Below, piece by piece: positions 19,311-28,103 of a stretch of DNA of 64,000 nucleotides. This DNA is from DASTFY01 sp963813375 (GTDB lineage: Bacteria > Actinomycetota > Acidimicrobiia > Acidimicrobiales > Ilumatobacteraceae): assembly GCA_963813375.1 (NCBI GenBank), contig CAWEYT010000023.1, positions 146,242 to 210,241 of the forward strand, written 5' to 3'. Each line of letters opens with the position of its first letter. Position 1 is the first letter of the stretch. A program made the position numbers and the translations under genes. The notes under the pieces are model-generated. The model had not been told where the DNA came from. It searched no databases and worked only from the letters and a program-made list of their open reading frames with translations.

Positions 19311-20643
19311 CTAGGCCGTGAACCGTGCCGCGACGAAGGAGAAGGTCGTGTCGAGCCCGGCGATCCCGGCGACGACGATGCGGCCGTACGGCTGGAGGAC
19401 GACGCCGGTGGTCTCGTCGGCGGCCCCGGCGACGTCGGTCGTCACGAGCCCACCGCGGCCGAAGCTGCGGTCCCGGTCGCCGTCCGGCCTGAACCGGGCC
19501 AGCGCGAGATCGAGCCCTCCGGCGGCGTAGGTCTGCGCGGCGACGACGATCCGACCGTCGCGCTCGGCGGACCATGCCGACGGACTTCTCGCCGAAGGCG
19601 GCACCCAGGTCGGCGAGAACCCTGCCCTTGCTGCCGAACGCCCTTGTCCGGCGAACCATCGTGGCGGAAGCGCCAGAGGCCGATGTCACAGTCCTCGTCG
19701 GACGGGCCTGGCTCCCGACACGCCGTGCCGGCCACGAGCACGCGGCCGTTGGGCAGCAGCCTCGACGGCGGCCGCCTCGTCGGGCCAGCCGTTCACGTCG
19801 GCGGTGACCACGCCGCCCCGCCCGAAGGACCGGTCCGGCGAGCCGTTCCAGAGGAGGCGAGCGACTGCGAGGTCGCCGCCGTTGGTGCCGGCGGCCACGA
19901 GCCCTCCACCTGGTGCGAGGACGACGGAGTGGAACCGATCGCTGCCTCCCTCCGCGGAACCGGGCACGAGATCGATGGTGGCGACGCCGTCGCCGCCGCC
20001 GAAGTCAGGGTCGAGCGTCCCGTTGCTGCGGTACCTCGCGACGAGCGCGTCGAGGGTGCAGCACACCCCTCCGGACGGCGCGAACGTGCGACCGGCGATG
20101 ATGACCTTGCCGGACTCTGCCACCGCGAACACTGAATGCCGCTTCTTCGCCGCCGAGATCGAGGAGCACCGGTCCGCCTCCGAAGGAGCGATCCACCGTG
20201 CCGTCGGCGTGGTAGCGGACGACCAGTGCGTCGTCGCCCGAGCGCCCGGCCACCACGACCTTTCCCTCGCGGGTCACCGCGACCGCGGTGGCCTCGTCGA
20301 AACGGTCCGGGAGATCGGTGAGCACGACCCCGCTCGTGCCAAAGCCGTTGTCCGGCTTGCCGTTCACCGTGAAGCGGGCGACCATCACGCTCTGCGCGAT
20401 CGTTCCGTCCGGGTGCGCGAAGCCGGCGGCGACGATGCGGCCCTTCGGGTCCATCGCCACCGCGCGAGCACCGGAGTAGGTGCCCGGCGACGAGGCAAAG
20501 GCGAAGCCGCCCGAGCCGAACGATGGATCAAGATCTCCGGCTGCTGCGGCCGCGGGCCCACTCAGCGCCGTCATGAACAGCGCTGATGCCACGCATCCGG
20601 CCGCCGCGACCCGACGCCCGGACCTCCACCTGTTCTCGCGCAT
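19311..20643 (-). CDS. secreted delta-60 repeat protein (at least four frame breaks)
   Basis: A signal peptide is clear (RRVAAAGCVASALFMTALSG, then PAAAAA). The rest is built of about 60-residue delta-60 repeats, each with GRIVVAG or GKVVVAG, LARF or VARF-type strands and D-x-SFG endings (LDPSFGSGGF, PDNGFGTSGV, VDRSFGGG, LDPDFGGGDG, PDRSFGRGGVV, RDRSFGRGGLV). Such repeats form beta-propeller-like extracellular domains of unknown ligand. Joined over the breaks the protein is about 440 residues. ATG 20643 and TAG 19311 are secure. No anchor is visible after the last repeat, which ends ...VAARFTA. Confidence 0.78.
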
Positions 20644-20983
20644 GGTGACCGCCCTCCCTGCCTCGAGTCCGCAACCCGCCGGTTCAGACTCAGGCTAGGT
20701 GAGCGCCGAGAAGACGCTGGCCCACCCTCCGCCGGCCACAGCCGGCGCGGCGACGTCGAGACGGCACCCGTCTCCACGCTCCGGCGCCAAGTCCGCACCA
20801 TGCGTCACCGCGGACCGCAGTGACGATCGAACGATTGCGGGCGGACTCTGAACTCTCGGTGAAGTCAGGGCGTCGATCAGATGGCGGTGCGGTGGCGCCG
20901 CGATGACAGCCGCCCTGGCCTGACCTGACCCACCACTAGCGTCCGGGCGTCGCAGGCGACCACCTGGCCCGAACGGAGACGAC
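20644..20983. other. 340-bp divergent intergenic region
   Basis: Promoter space between the delta-60 gene and the cyclic-nucleotide-binding gene. It contains a perfect GC hairpin CGCCGGC-CACA-GCCGGCG at 20730-20747, without a T-run. No gene is recognisable in it. Confidence 0.35.
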
Positions 20984-21349
20984 GTGGATCTCAGCCGGTA
21001 TGTCCCACATCTCGACCAGAGGACCTTCTCGGCCGGGGAGACGATCTTCAAAGCGGGTGACACCGGGACCACCATGTACATCGTCGTCGACGGTGAGGTC
21101 GACGTCGTCTACGACGAGAGGCGCCCCGTGCGCCTCGGAGCAGGAGAGTCGTTCGGCGAGATGTCGCTGATCGACAAGCGTCCCCGCAGCGCGACGGTCA
21201 CCGCGGTGACCGACGTCGTGCTCGCGCCGATCAGCCAGGGCGCCTTCCTGGTGCTCGTGCAGGACACGCCGTACTTCGCGCTCGAAGTCATGCAGTCGCT
21301 GTCCGACCGTCTGCGGCGAGCCAACCAGATGCAGGAGAGCGCCAGCTGA
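20984..21349 (+). CDS. cyclic nucleotide-binding domain protein
   Basis: 121 residues made almost wholly of one CNB (Crp-like) beta-barrel domain: FSAGETIFKAGDTGTTMYIV, VDGEVDVVYDERRPVRLGAG, and the phosphate-binding cassette-like GESFGEMSLIDKRPRSATVT (about 53-72), where FGEMSLIDKRPRSA matches the cNMP-contact motif including the Arg. There is no DNA-binding domain, so it is a stand-alone sensor or regulatory subunit and not a Crp transcription factor. GTG 20984 has GGAG seven bases upstream. Confidence 0.85.
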   Translation: MDLSRYVPHLDQRTFSAGETIFKAGDTGTTMYIVVDGEVDVVYDERRPVRLGAGESFGEMSLIDKRPRSATVTAVTDVVLAPISQGAFLVLVQDTPYFALEVMQSLSDRLRRANQMQESAS

Positions 21350-21406
21350 GGCAGCCCGCCGGCGTCGAACCCCGACGCAGAGGGAGGCCTGCTGCCGGTT
21401 GTTGCA

Positions 21407-21463
21407 TTTGCAAGCGTGCACTCGACGTTGCGGTTTCCGGCACCAGGGGTGAACGCTTGCAAA
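21407..21463. repeat. inverted repeat between convergent genes
   Basis: Perfect 11-bp arms TTTGCAAGCGT (21407-21417) and ACGCTTGCAAA (21453-21463), extendable to 15 bp with one mismatch, separated by 35 bp. It sits in the 145-bp gap between the convergent CNB and VC0807-like genes. It may be a two-way terminator or cruciform; there is no T-run. Confidence 0.5.
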
Positions 21464-21494
21464 CGGGCCGAGCCTGGTGCCGCCGACCCGCCCG

Positions 21495-22166
21495 TCAGCC
21501 GCCTGGGTCGACGTCCTCTTCCGCGGGTTTCGATGCCCTCAAGCGGGTGCCCCACCGGTACATCCAGGCGAACAGCACTGCCGAGATCAGCCAGGGTGCC
21601 GTCCGGTTGACGGCGAGCGCGGTGCCGGTGGTCGTGGTCTCGATGATGACGGCCCGCGCCCCAGCCTCGATCAGGTAGGTGATCCCCCACACCGTCGTGC
21701 CGGTCCGCCAGAAGTGGCGGGCCTCCTCGTAGCGCTCGTAGTCGTCGTCGAGCTCCGCGCCCTCCGCCGTCCACCGGCCGCCGTAGAAGGCTTGGGCGAA
21801 GTGGAAGATCAGAGGTCGCCGACCGAGGAGTGACACGAGACATGCCACCCCGAAGGCGGCCGTGATCGCTGCGTCCCCGAAGAGCACGAATTTGGGGTCG
21901 TCGCTCACGAGGGCGAGCACGACGCCCAGCGCGATCCCTGCCAGCACCACGACCCCGACGACCTGGAGTGCGCGGAAGCGGATCCAGTCGACCAGCACGC
22001 CGATGCCGGGCAGCAGACCGGCCACGACCAACGACCACACCTCGGAGACCCCGGCCCGCCGGCAGACGCGGAAGACGATCAGGGGACCGATGAGGTCGAG
22101 GCCGAGTGTGCGCACCATGCCCGCACGACGGCTGAGGGTCGCCGGGCGCGGGTCGCCGGTCGTCAC
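21495..22166 (-). CDS. VC0807-like multi-pass membrane protein
   Basis: About 223 residues with five to six hydrophobic segments (VWSLVVAGLLPGIGVLVDWI, VVGVVVLAGIALGVVLALV, AAITAAFGVACLVSLL, and a C-terminal WLISAVLFAWMYRWG). It has a conserved-looking loop LIFHFAQAFYGGRW and FWRTGTTVWGITYLIEAG. This matches VC0807 / DUF3159-like proteins, whose function is not established. GTG 22166 gives a short leader; ATG 22118 is also in frame, and neither has a clear ribosome site. It is divergent from the M1-like lipoprotein. Confidence 0.65.
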   Translation of the reverse strand: MTTGDPRPATLSRRAGMVRTLGLDLIGPLIVFRVCRRAGVSEVWSLVVAGLLPGIGVLVDWIRFRALQVVGVVVLAGIALGVVLALVSDDPKFVLFGDAAITAAFGVACLVSLLGRRPLIFHFAQAFYGGRWTAEGAELDDDYERYEEARHFWRTGTTVWGITYLIEAGARAVIIETTTTGTALAVNRTAPWLISAVLFAWMYRWGTRLRASKPAEEDVDPGG

Positions 22167-22251
22167 GGACGCCAGTCTGCCCGGCAGGCGCGCAAACCAC
22201 CGCGAAGTGGCCCATCCCGCCGACGTGGCGCGGTGGTGCGAGGAGTAGCGT

Positions 22252-23713
22252 TTGTTCGTGCGGGTGCGAATGGTGGTGATCGGCGCGGCTGTGGGTGCCT
22301 TGGCCGCGTGCGGCGCGCCTCCGCTCGTCACGACGGCGCCCCTCCGCTCGCCGCCGCAGACGCCCGTCGAGGAGCCGGAGGAGCTCTTCCCCCGTTCAGG
22401 GTCGACGGCCTACGACGTCGACCGCTACGACCTCGACCTGGCCTACGACCCCAAGACCGGCGCCATGAAGGCCAACGCCTGGATGACGGCGAGAGCCACC
22501 GAACGGCTCGACGAGATCTCGGTCGACTTCGGGAAGATGGAGGTCGCCGGCGTCTCCGTCAACGAGGTCGCCGCGGCAGCGATCGAGCAGCGGGCGGGCA
22601 AGCTCTACGTGACCCCGGCTGAACCGCTGGCGCCCGGCACGCCGTTCGTCCTCGCCATCGGCTACAGCGGGGTGCCCGAGGTCCGGGCCGACCCCTCGCT
22701 CGGGTCGCCCATCGGTTGGATCCGCACGGCGAAGGGGAGCTACACGAACCCGACCCCGAACGGCTCGGGCACCTGGCTCCCGACCAACGACAGGCCGGGG
22801 GACAAAGCCGTGTTCCGCGTGCGCCTCACCGTGCCGGAGCCTTTCCGGGCGGTGGCCAACGGCGTTCCGGTCCCGCAGGACCAAGCCGCCGGCCAGGTGA
22901 CCACCGTCTGGGAGATGCCCGAGCCGATGGCGCCGTCGGAGCTCCAGGTGACCATCGGCCAGCTGGACCAGCTCGACACGACGAGTCCCGGCGGACAAGT
23001 GCTCACGAACTTCGTCGCGACCGGGTCTCCCGATCCTGCGCCGGCGCTGGCGCTGGCCGGCCAGATGATCGACTACTACAGCCGGCGGTTCGGTCCGTAT
23101 CCCTTCACGACGGCGGGGCTGACAGCATCCGACGCGCCGGCCGGCCTCGCGGTGGCGGCCCAGGGGCGCCCGCTCATGTCCGCCGCCGACCTCGCCGCGC
23201 CCCTCGATCCGCAGCAGCAGGGCCTGCTCGCGACCGCCCTCGCCCATCAATGGTTCGGGGCCGCGGTCACGCCCGCGCGCTGGCAGGACGTGTGGCTGAG
23301 CGAGGGCTTCACGACGTACGCCGCGCTGGCTCTGGATGGAGAAGGTCGGCCTCCAGCGGGTCGACGACGCGGCCGCCAACGCGCTGGCCCGCACCAACGA
23401 CATGCGGGCCGCGTTCGGAACCCCGGATCAGCCGTCGGCCGACAACCTGGCCAGCCCCGCGGTCGCGGACGGCGGGGCGGTCGTCCTCCACGCGCTGCGG
23501 GAGACCGTCGGCGACAGCATGTTCTTCGCCATCCTGCGCCGCTGGGTCTCCGAGCACCATGGGCAGTCGGTCACGACCGAGGCGTTCATCGACCACGCGT
23601 CCGACGTCGTGGGGGAGGACCTCACGGGGTTCTTCCTCACCTGGCTCAGCGCCGCCGAGGTGCCGCCGGAGTACCCCGGTGGCGCGGTAGCTGGCCGCTG
23701 CTCCCGCCCGTAG
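22252..23713 (+). CDS. M1-peptidase-like lipoprotein with degenerate active site (one or two frame breaks)
   Basis: Lipoprotein signal MVVIGAAVGALAAC with a LAAC lipobox (Cys20). The body follows the M1 aminopeptidase fold: TAYDVDRYDLDLAYDP, then an exopeptidase-like strand domain, YYSRRFGPYPFTTAGL (275-290) and LAHQWFGAAVTPARWQDVWL with SEGFTTYAALAL. The zinc motif HExxH is T328-A-L-A-H332: the first His and catalytic Glu are lost while His332 and Glu351 (correct 18-residue spacing) remain, and no GAMEN-like motif is visible. Catalysis is therefore unlikely. TTG 22252 has AGGAG six bases upstream. The frame breaks near 23330. One G too many near 23687 probably hides the true stop at 23688-23690, next to the following gene's start. 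Confidence 0.8.
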
Positions 23714-24858
23714 CTCCGCACCATCCCGGATCGCTCGGCCGGCGCGACGTCCTCAAGGCCGGCCTCCTCGCCGGTCTCGTCGCCGCCCTGCAGGCGTGTG
23801 GCCCGCCCAGGCTCTCGACCCGGTACGGCCGCCTCGGTCCACCGGACGCCAACGGGCTGCAACTCCCCGCCGGCTACCGGTCCCGGATCGTGGCCCGCTC
23901 GGGCCAACGCGTGGGCGCGACGCAGTACGTCTGGCACCAGGCACCGGACGGGGGTCATTGCTTCGGGGTCCCAGGGGGCTGGGTCTACGTCTCCAACAGC
24001 GAGGTCGACCTCGTCGGCGGGGTGGGCATGGTCCAGTTCGACAACCGCGGCGCGATCGTCGACGCCCGCCGCCTGCTCGACGGCACGCGCCGCAACTGCG
24101 CCGGCGGCCACACGCCATGGGGAACCTGGCTGTCGTGCGAGGAGGTGGCGAGAGGGCGCGTGTATGAGGTCGATCCGCTGGGGGTGCAGCCGCCCGTCGC
24201 CCACGTCGGCATGGGCCGGTTCCTCCACGAGGGCGCGGCGGTCGACGGGGCTCGACGGACCGTCTACCTGTCCGAGGACGCGACCGAAGGCCTCCTGTAC
24301 CGCTACCGCTACGCCGCCCCCGGCGACCTGTCCACGGGTGTGCTGGAAGCAGCGAGGGTCGATCGCGGCGTGGTGTCGTGGCTGGCGGTGCCCGATCCCT
24401 CGGCCACGACGACGCCGACGCGTCGTCAGGTTCCCGGCGCGACACCGTTCCGCGGAGGCGAAGGCATCTGGTACGAGAACGGCGTCGTCAATCTGGCCAC
24501 CAAGTTCGACGATCGGATCTGGGCCTACGACGTCGTGAGCGGACGCCTGTCGGTCCTCTACGACTGGACGACGAACCCTGTTGCCGTCCTGCGGGGGGTC
24601 GACAACCTGTGCCGCCGCGGCCGTGACCTGTTCGTCTGCGAGGACATGTCGACCCTGCGGTTCCCGGCCGATCCGGAGGTGTGCGTGGTCGAAGCCGACG
24701 GCCTCACCAGCGTGTTCCTCCGCGCCGTCGGTCACCGGACGAGCGAGCTGACCGGAGCCGCGTTCAGCCCTGCCGGCGATCGCCTCTACGTCTCGTCCCA
24801 GCGCGGGACCACCGGCGCCGGCGTCACGTTCGAGATCACCGGGCCGTTCCCATCCTGA
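23679..24858 (+). CDS. PhoX/DUF839-type Tat lipoprotein 2
   Basis: About 390 residues. GRRDVLKAGLLAGLVAALQA, then CGPP, combines a twin-arginine signal with a lipobox, so it should be a Tat-exported lipoprotein. Family blocks: NGLQLPAGYRSRIVARSG, NSEVDLVGGVGMVQFDNRGA, NCAGGHTPWGTWLSCEEV, EGAAVDGARRTVYLSEDATE, IWYENGVVNLATKFDDRIWA, DNLCRRGRDLFVCEDM and TGAAFSPAGDRLYVSSQRG. No normal start is in frame. Removing one G near 23687 gives GTG 23679 (MARSWPLLPPVAP then the signal) and at the same time a stop for the M1-like gene, so that start is proposed. It shares the TPWGTWL core with PhoX protein 1. Confidence 0.78.
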
Positions 24859-24871
24859 TCCCGTCCTGTAC

Positions 24872-24888
24872 GGCCGGGCGCTCCGGCC
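24872..24888. terminator. hairpin between convergent genes
   Basis: GGCCGG-GCGCT-CCGGCC in the 36-bp gap between PhoX protein 2 and the FAD oxidoreductase, which converge. There is no T-run, so factor-independent action is uncertain. Confidence 0.45.
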
Positions 24889-24894
24889 TGCCCG

Positions 24895-26280
24895 TCAGTG
24901 ACCGAGCAGGCGGCCGGTCGCCCATGAGCGGACACGGGCCGGCCGTCCGGTCCGGGCCTCGGCACGGTCGGCGCCCGCCGGGAGACGTAGGCCGCCCCTG
25001 ATGCCCAGCCACCGGAGGGGCTCCGGTTCCCAACGGCGGGAGCGGTGCCCCACCCAGAGCAGGCGGGTCAGGTCGGTGTCGCGTCCCGTGATCAGATCGG
25101 CCAGCGTTCGGCCGGCCAGGTTGGTCGTGGCGACGCCGTCGCCGACGTAGCCGCCCGCCCACGCCAGGCCCCGCTCGCGGTCGAGGCCGACCGAGCAGGT
25201 CCAGTCGCGGGCCACGCCGAGCGGGCCACCCCACCGGTGGGTGATGGTGGCGTCGCCGATGGCCGGGAACAGCGCGCGCAGGGTGCGGGCCAGCGCCTCG
25301 TGGGTCGCCGCGTTCCGATCGAACTCCGGACGGACCACGGACCCGTAGTGGTATGGCGCACCCCGCCCACCGAAGGCGAAGCGGCCGTCAGCGGTGCGCT
25401 GCCCGTAGATGATCAGGTGGCGGGCGTCGTTGAAGGTCTCCCGCTGACGGAGCCCGATCTCCTCCCAGACCGACTCGGCCAGCGGCTCGGTGGCGATCAT
25501 GAGCGAGTACAGCGGCACCAGGGTCCGCTGCTCGCCGTCGAGGCTCGACGTGAAACCCTCCGTGGCGCGGACGACGATCTCGGCCCGCACGGTGCCGTGG
25601 TCGGTGACGACCCGACCGGGCTCGATGGCGGTGGCCCGGGTGCCCTCGTGGATCGTGGCGCCCCGCCGCTCCACGGCCCGCGCCAGGCCGCGGGCGAGGC
25701 GGGCGGGGTGGATGGCGGCGCAGTGCGGTGTGTAGAGAGCACCCAGCACGCCCGCGGCGTCGAGGCGCTCGGCGGCCTCGGTGCGGTCAAGCCAGCGCAG
25801 GTCCTCCTCGCCGAGACCGAATCGGCGGGCCTCGGACAGCTCCTCTCGGAGCCGCACGGTGTGGGCGGGGTTGGTCGCCAGGTGGAGGTACCCACCCTTG
25901 GCGTAGTGGCAGTCGATCCCCTCCGCCGCGGCCGTCCGACCGACCTCGTCGACCGTCGCGAACATGGCGCGCTGCATGGCGAGCGCGCCGTCGTTCCCGG
26001 CATGGGCGGCCATGGCCGACAGGCTCATGGGCAGCAGCGCCGAGCACCAGCCGCCGTTCCGGCCGCTGGCGCCGAAGCCAGCCGTTTCGGCCTCCAGGAC
26101 GACCACCCGCAGACCGGGATCCAGCCCGAGCAGGTAGTAGGCGGTCCACAGTCCGGTGTAACCGGCGCCGACGATGGCGACGTCCACGTCGGTGTCGCCA
26201 TCGAGGGATGGCCGCCGCTCGAGCGTGTCCTCGGGCGGGAGCGAGTCATGCCACAGCGAGAGCGCGCGGGGATCCGTCAC
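24895..26280 (-). CDS. FAD-dependent amine/amino-acid oxidoreductase (DAO family)
   Basis: About 461 residues, unbroken. The FAD-binding motif VDVAIVGAGYTGLWTAYYL lies near residue 32 and is followed by LEAETAGFGASGRNGGWCSA, the GASGRNGG block typical of the gamma-glutamylputrescine oxidase / glycine oxidase branch. The substrate region has FNDARHLIIYGQRTADGRFA and FGGRG, and the C-terminal flavin contact is GYVGDGVATTNLAGRTLADL. GTG 26280 is chosen because MTDPRALSLWHDSLPP is the usual start; upstream in-frame sequence is low-complexity. The physiological amine is unknown. It is divergent from the CPBP protease gene. Confidence 0.88.
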   Translation of the reverse strand: MTDPRALSLWHDSLPPEDTLERRPSLDGDTDVDVAIVGAGYTGLWTAYYLLGLDPGLRVVVLEAETAGFGASGRNGGWCSALLPMSLSAMAAHAGNDGALAMQRAMFATVDEVGRTAAAEGIDCHYAKGGYLHLATNPAHTVRLREELSEARRFGLGEEDLRWLDRTEAAERLDAAGVLGALYTPHCAAIHPARLARGLARAVERRGATIHEGTRATAIEPGRVVTDHGTVRAEIVVRATEGFTSSLDGEQRTLVPLYSLMIATEPLAESVWEEIGLRQRETFNDARHLIIYGQRTADGRFAFGGRGAPYHYGSVVRPEFDRNAATHEALARTLRALFPAIGDATITHRWGGPLGVARDWTCSVGLDRERGLAWAGGYVGDGVATTNLAGRTLADLITGRDTDLTRLLWVGHRSRRWEPEPLRWLGIRGGLRLPAGADRAEARTGRPARVRSWATGRLLGH

Positions 26281-26378
26281 CGCGGCGAGCGTAGAAGGCG
26301 CACCGGGTCCCCAGACCCGAAGTGCTGGCCCGAGCGCGACCCGGCGGACGGCGAGAGCGCGCCGGTAGCCTCTGCGTC

Positions 26379-27239
26379 GTGTGGCCCCCTCCTGTGGTCG
26401 GTGGTGCCCCGCCGGCGCCCGCCTGGCCGCCGGCCTGGTACCCGGACCCCTGGCAAGCGGAGCACGAGGGTGCGGTGCGCTGGTGGGACGGGCGCGAGTG
26501 GACCTTCCACACCGCACACCCGCCCGCCGCGAGCCGTCGCGAGCCGTTCCGTACGCTCCCGGCGGTCGCCGCCTGGTGGGGCCTGGCCGTCACCGTGGCG
26601 GCGCTGGTCGGGACCAGGGTCGCGCTCGAGCTGCTCGGGCGGTTCGACTGGCCGATCCTCGTCTACGCCGCCCTGGCGGCCATCCTCGGCTACGGCCCGA
26701 TGGTGGCCTACTGCTCGTTCGCCAGCCGCCGGTGGGGGACCGGGAGCCTGGCCACCGACCTCGGGTTGCGCCTGCGCTGGAAGGACCTGGCGTGGGCACC
26801 GGTCATCTGGTTGTCGGCGTGGGCGGGCGGCATCGTGGCGGCCATCGTCGTGCTGGCCATCCGGCTGCCCATGACCTCCAACACCGAAGGCATCGACGAG
26901 TACGCGGGCGATCGGGCTGTCCTGATCGCGTTCCTCATCGTCGCCGTGCTCGTGGCGCCGGTGGCCGAGGAGATGATGTTCAGGGGCGTCGTGCTGCGGG
27001 GCCTGGCCTCGATCGCCCCCATCGGGATGGCCATCGCCGGCCAGGGTCTCTTCTTCGGCGCTGCGCACATCGACCCGGTGCGTGGTCGGGGGAACCTCGG
27101 TCTCATGCTGGTGCTGGCCGCGGTCGGTGTGGTGTTCGGCGGCGCCACCTACTTGCTGCGCCGGCTCGGTCCGGCGATCGCGGGCCACGCGCTGTACAAC
27201 GCGGCGGTGCTGGCCATCGTGCTCCTGCTCGACCCCTGA
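26379..27239 (+). CDS. DUF2510-CPBP intramembrane metalloprotease
   Basis: The N-terminal DUF2510 motif WYPDPWQAEHEGAVRWWDGR with WTFHT (about 20-45) is a short actinobacterial module. The C-terminal part is a CPBP (Abi/Rce1-like) membrane protease with about seven hydrophobic helices and the motifs AEEMMFRG (EExxxR), FFGAAHIDP and GHALYNAAV, which carry the catalytic Glu, Arg, His and Asn positions. GTG 26379 (MWPPPVVGGAPP) is taken as start; no ribosome site is evident. CPBP proteins process prenylated or secreted peptides, or act as chaperone-like membrane proteins; the substrate is unknown. It ends 4 bp before panC, convergent. Confidence 0.88.
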   Translation: MWPPPVVGGAPPAPAWPPAWYPDPWQAEHEGAVRWWDGREWTFHTAHPPAASRREPFRTLPAVAAWWGLAVTVAALVGTRVALELLGRFDWPILVYAALAAILGYGPMVAYCSFASRRWGTGSLATDLGLRLRWKDLAWAPVIWLSAWAGGIVAAIVVLAIRLPMTSNTEGIDEYAGDRAVLIAFLIVAVLVAPVAEEMMFRGVVLRGLASIAPIGMAIAGQGLFFGAAHIDPVRGRGNLGLMLVLAAVGVVFGGATYLLRRLGPAIAGHALYNAAVLAIVLLLDP

Positions 27240-27243
27240 GCGC

Positions 27244-28095
27244 TCAGGCCGGTGGTACGAGCGTGACGTTGTCGATCAGGCGCACCTGACCGATCCACAC
27301 GGCGACGGCGAGAACCGCGGGCTCGGTCACCAGATCGACGCGTTCGAGGCTGACGGGGTCGCAGACCTCGGCGTACTCGAGCCGGGCCAGTGGCTCGGCG
27401 GCCACGACCTGGCGGACCGCGGCCACGACGAGGGCCGAACGGCGGGCGCCGCTGCTCACGGCGTCGCAGGCGGCATGCAGGGACGCGGGCACGCAACGGG
27501 CCGCGAGACGCTCCGCGTCGCTCAGCCGGCGGTTGCGGCTCGACATCGCCACGCCGTCGGGCTCGCGGACCGTCGGCACGCCGACGACCTCGATGCCGAA
27601 GTCCATGTCCGTGGCCATGCGCCTGATGATGGCGAGCTGCTGGTAGTCCTTCTCGCCGAAGACGGCGACATCAGGCCGCACGGCCAGGAACAGCTTGGTC
27701 ACCACCGTGGCCACGCCGCGGAAGTGCCCTGGCCGGAAGGTCCCCTCCATGGGCTCCGCGAGTGGGCCGGGATCGACGTGGGTCTGGAAGCCGGGGGGGA
27801 ACATGGCCTCGGCGGTGGGGAGGTAGAGGGCGTCGACCCCCGCCTCGGCACACAGCTGGCGGTCCTCGTCCATCGGTCGCGGGTAACGCTCGAAGTCGGC
27901 CCGTTGGTTGAACTGGATCGGGTTGACGAAGATCGAGACGACGACCACGGAAGTGTGCTTCTTCGCCACGTCCACCAGGTGCAGGTGGCCGGCGTGGAGC
28001 GCACCCATCGTCGGCACGAAGCCGATGCGCTGGCCGGCCTTGCGGTGGAGCCCCGACCACCGCTGGGCGGCCGCGGGCGTCCCGAGCTCGTCCAC
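27244..28095 (-). CDS. panC: pantoate--beta-alanine ligase
   Basis: Makes pantothenate from pantoate and beta-alanine with ATP, the last step of vitamin B5 synthesis. The motifs are textbook: IGFVPTMGALHAGHLHLV (ATP-binding PTMGxLHxGH), VVSIFVNPIQFNQRADF, VAVFGEKDYQQLAIIRRM, VREPDGVAMSSRNRRLS (SSRN). About 283 residues. GTG 28095 starts 9 bp after the panB stop; TTG 28101 is also possible. The panB-panC order and spacing indicate one operon. Confidence 0.96.
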   Translation of the reverse strand: MDELGTPAAAQRWSGLHRKAGQRIGFVPTMGALHAGHLHLVDVAKKHTSVVVVSIFVNPIQFNQRADFERYPRPMDEDRQLCAEAGVDALYLPTAEAMFPPGFQTHVDPGPLAEPMEGTFRPGHFRGVATVVTKLFLAVRPDVAVFGEKDYQQLAIIRRMATDMDFGIEVVGVPTVREPDGVAMSSRNRRLSDAERLAARCVPASLHAACDAVSSGARRSALVVAAVRQVVAAEPLARLEYAEVCDPVSLERVDLVTEPAVLAVAVWIGQVRLIDNVTLVPPA

Positions 28096-28103
28096 GGGCA
28101 ACG

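Noticed and set aside
25045..26874. 609-residue + strand open frame
   Set aside because: Antisense of the FAD oxidoreductase, which has full motifs; the frame exists only because of the high GC content.
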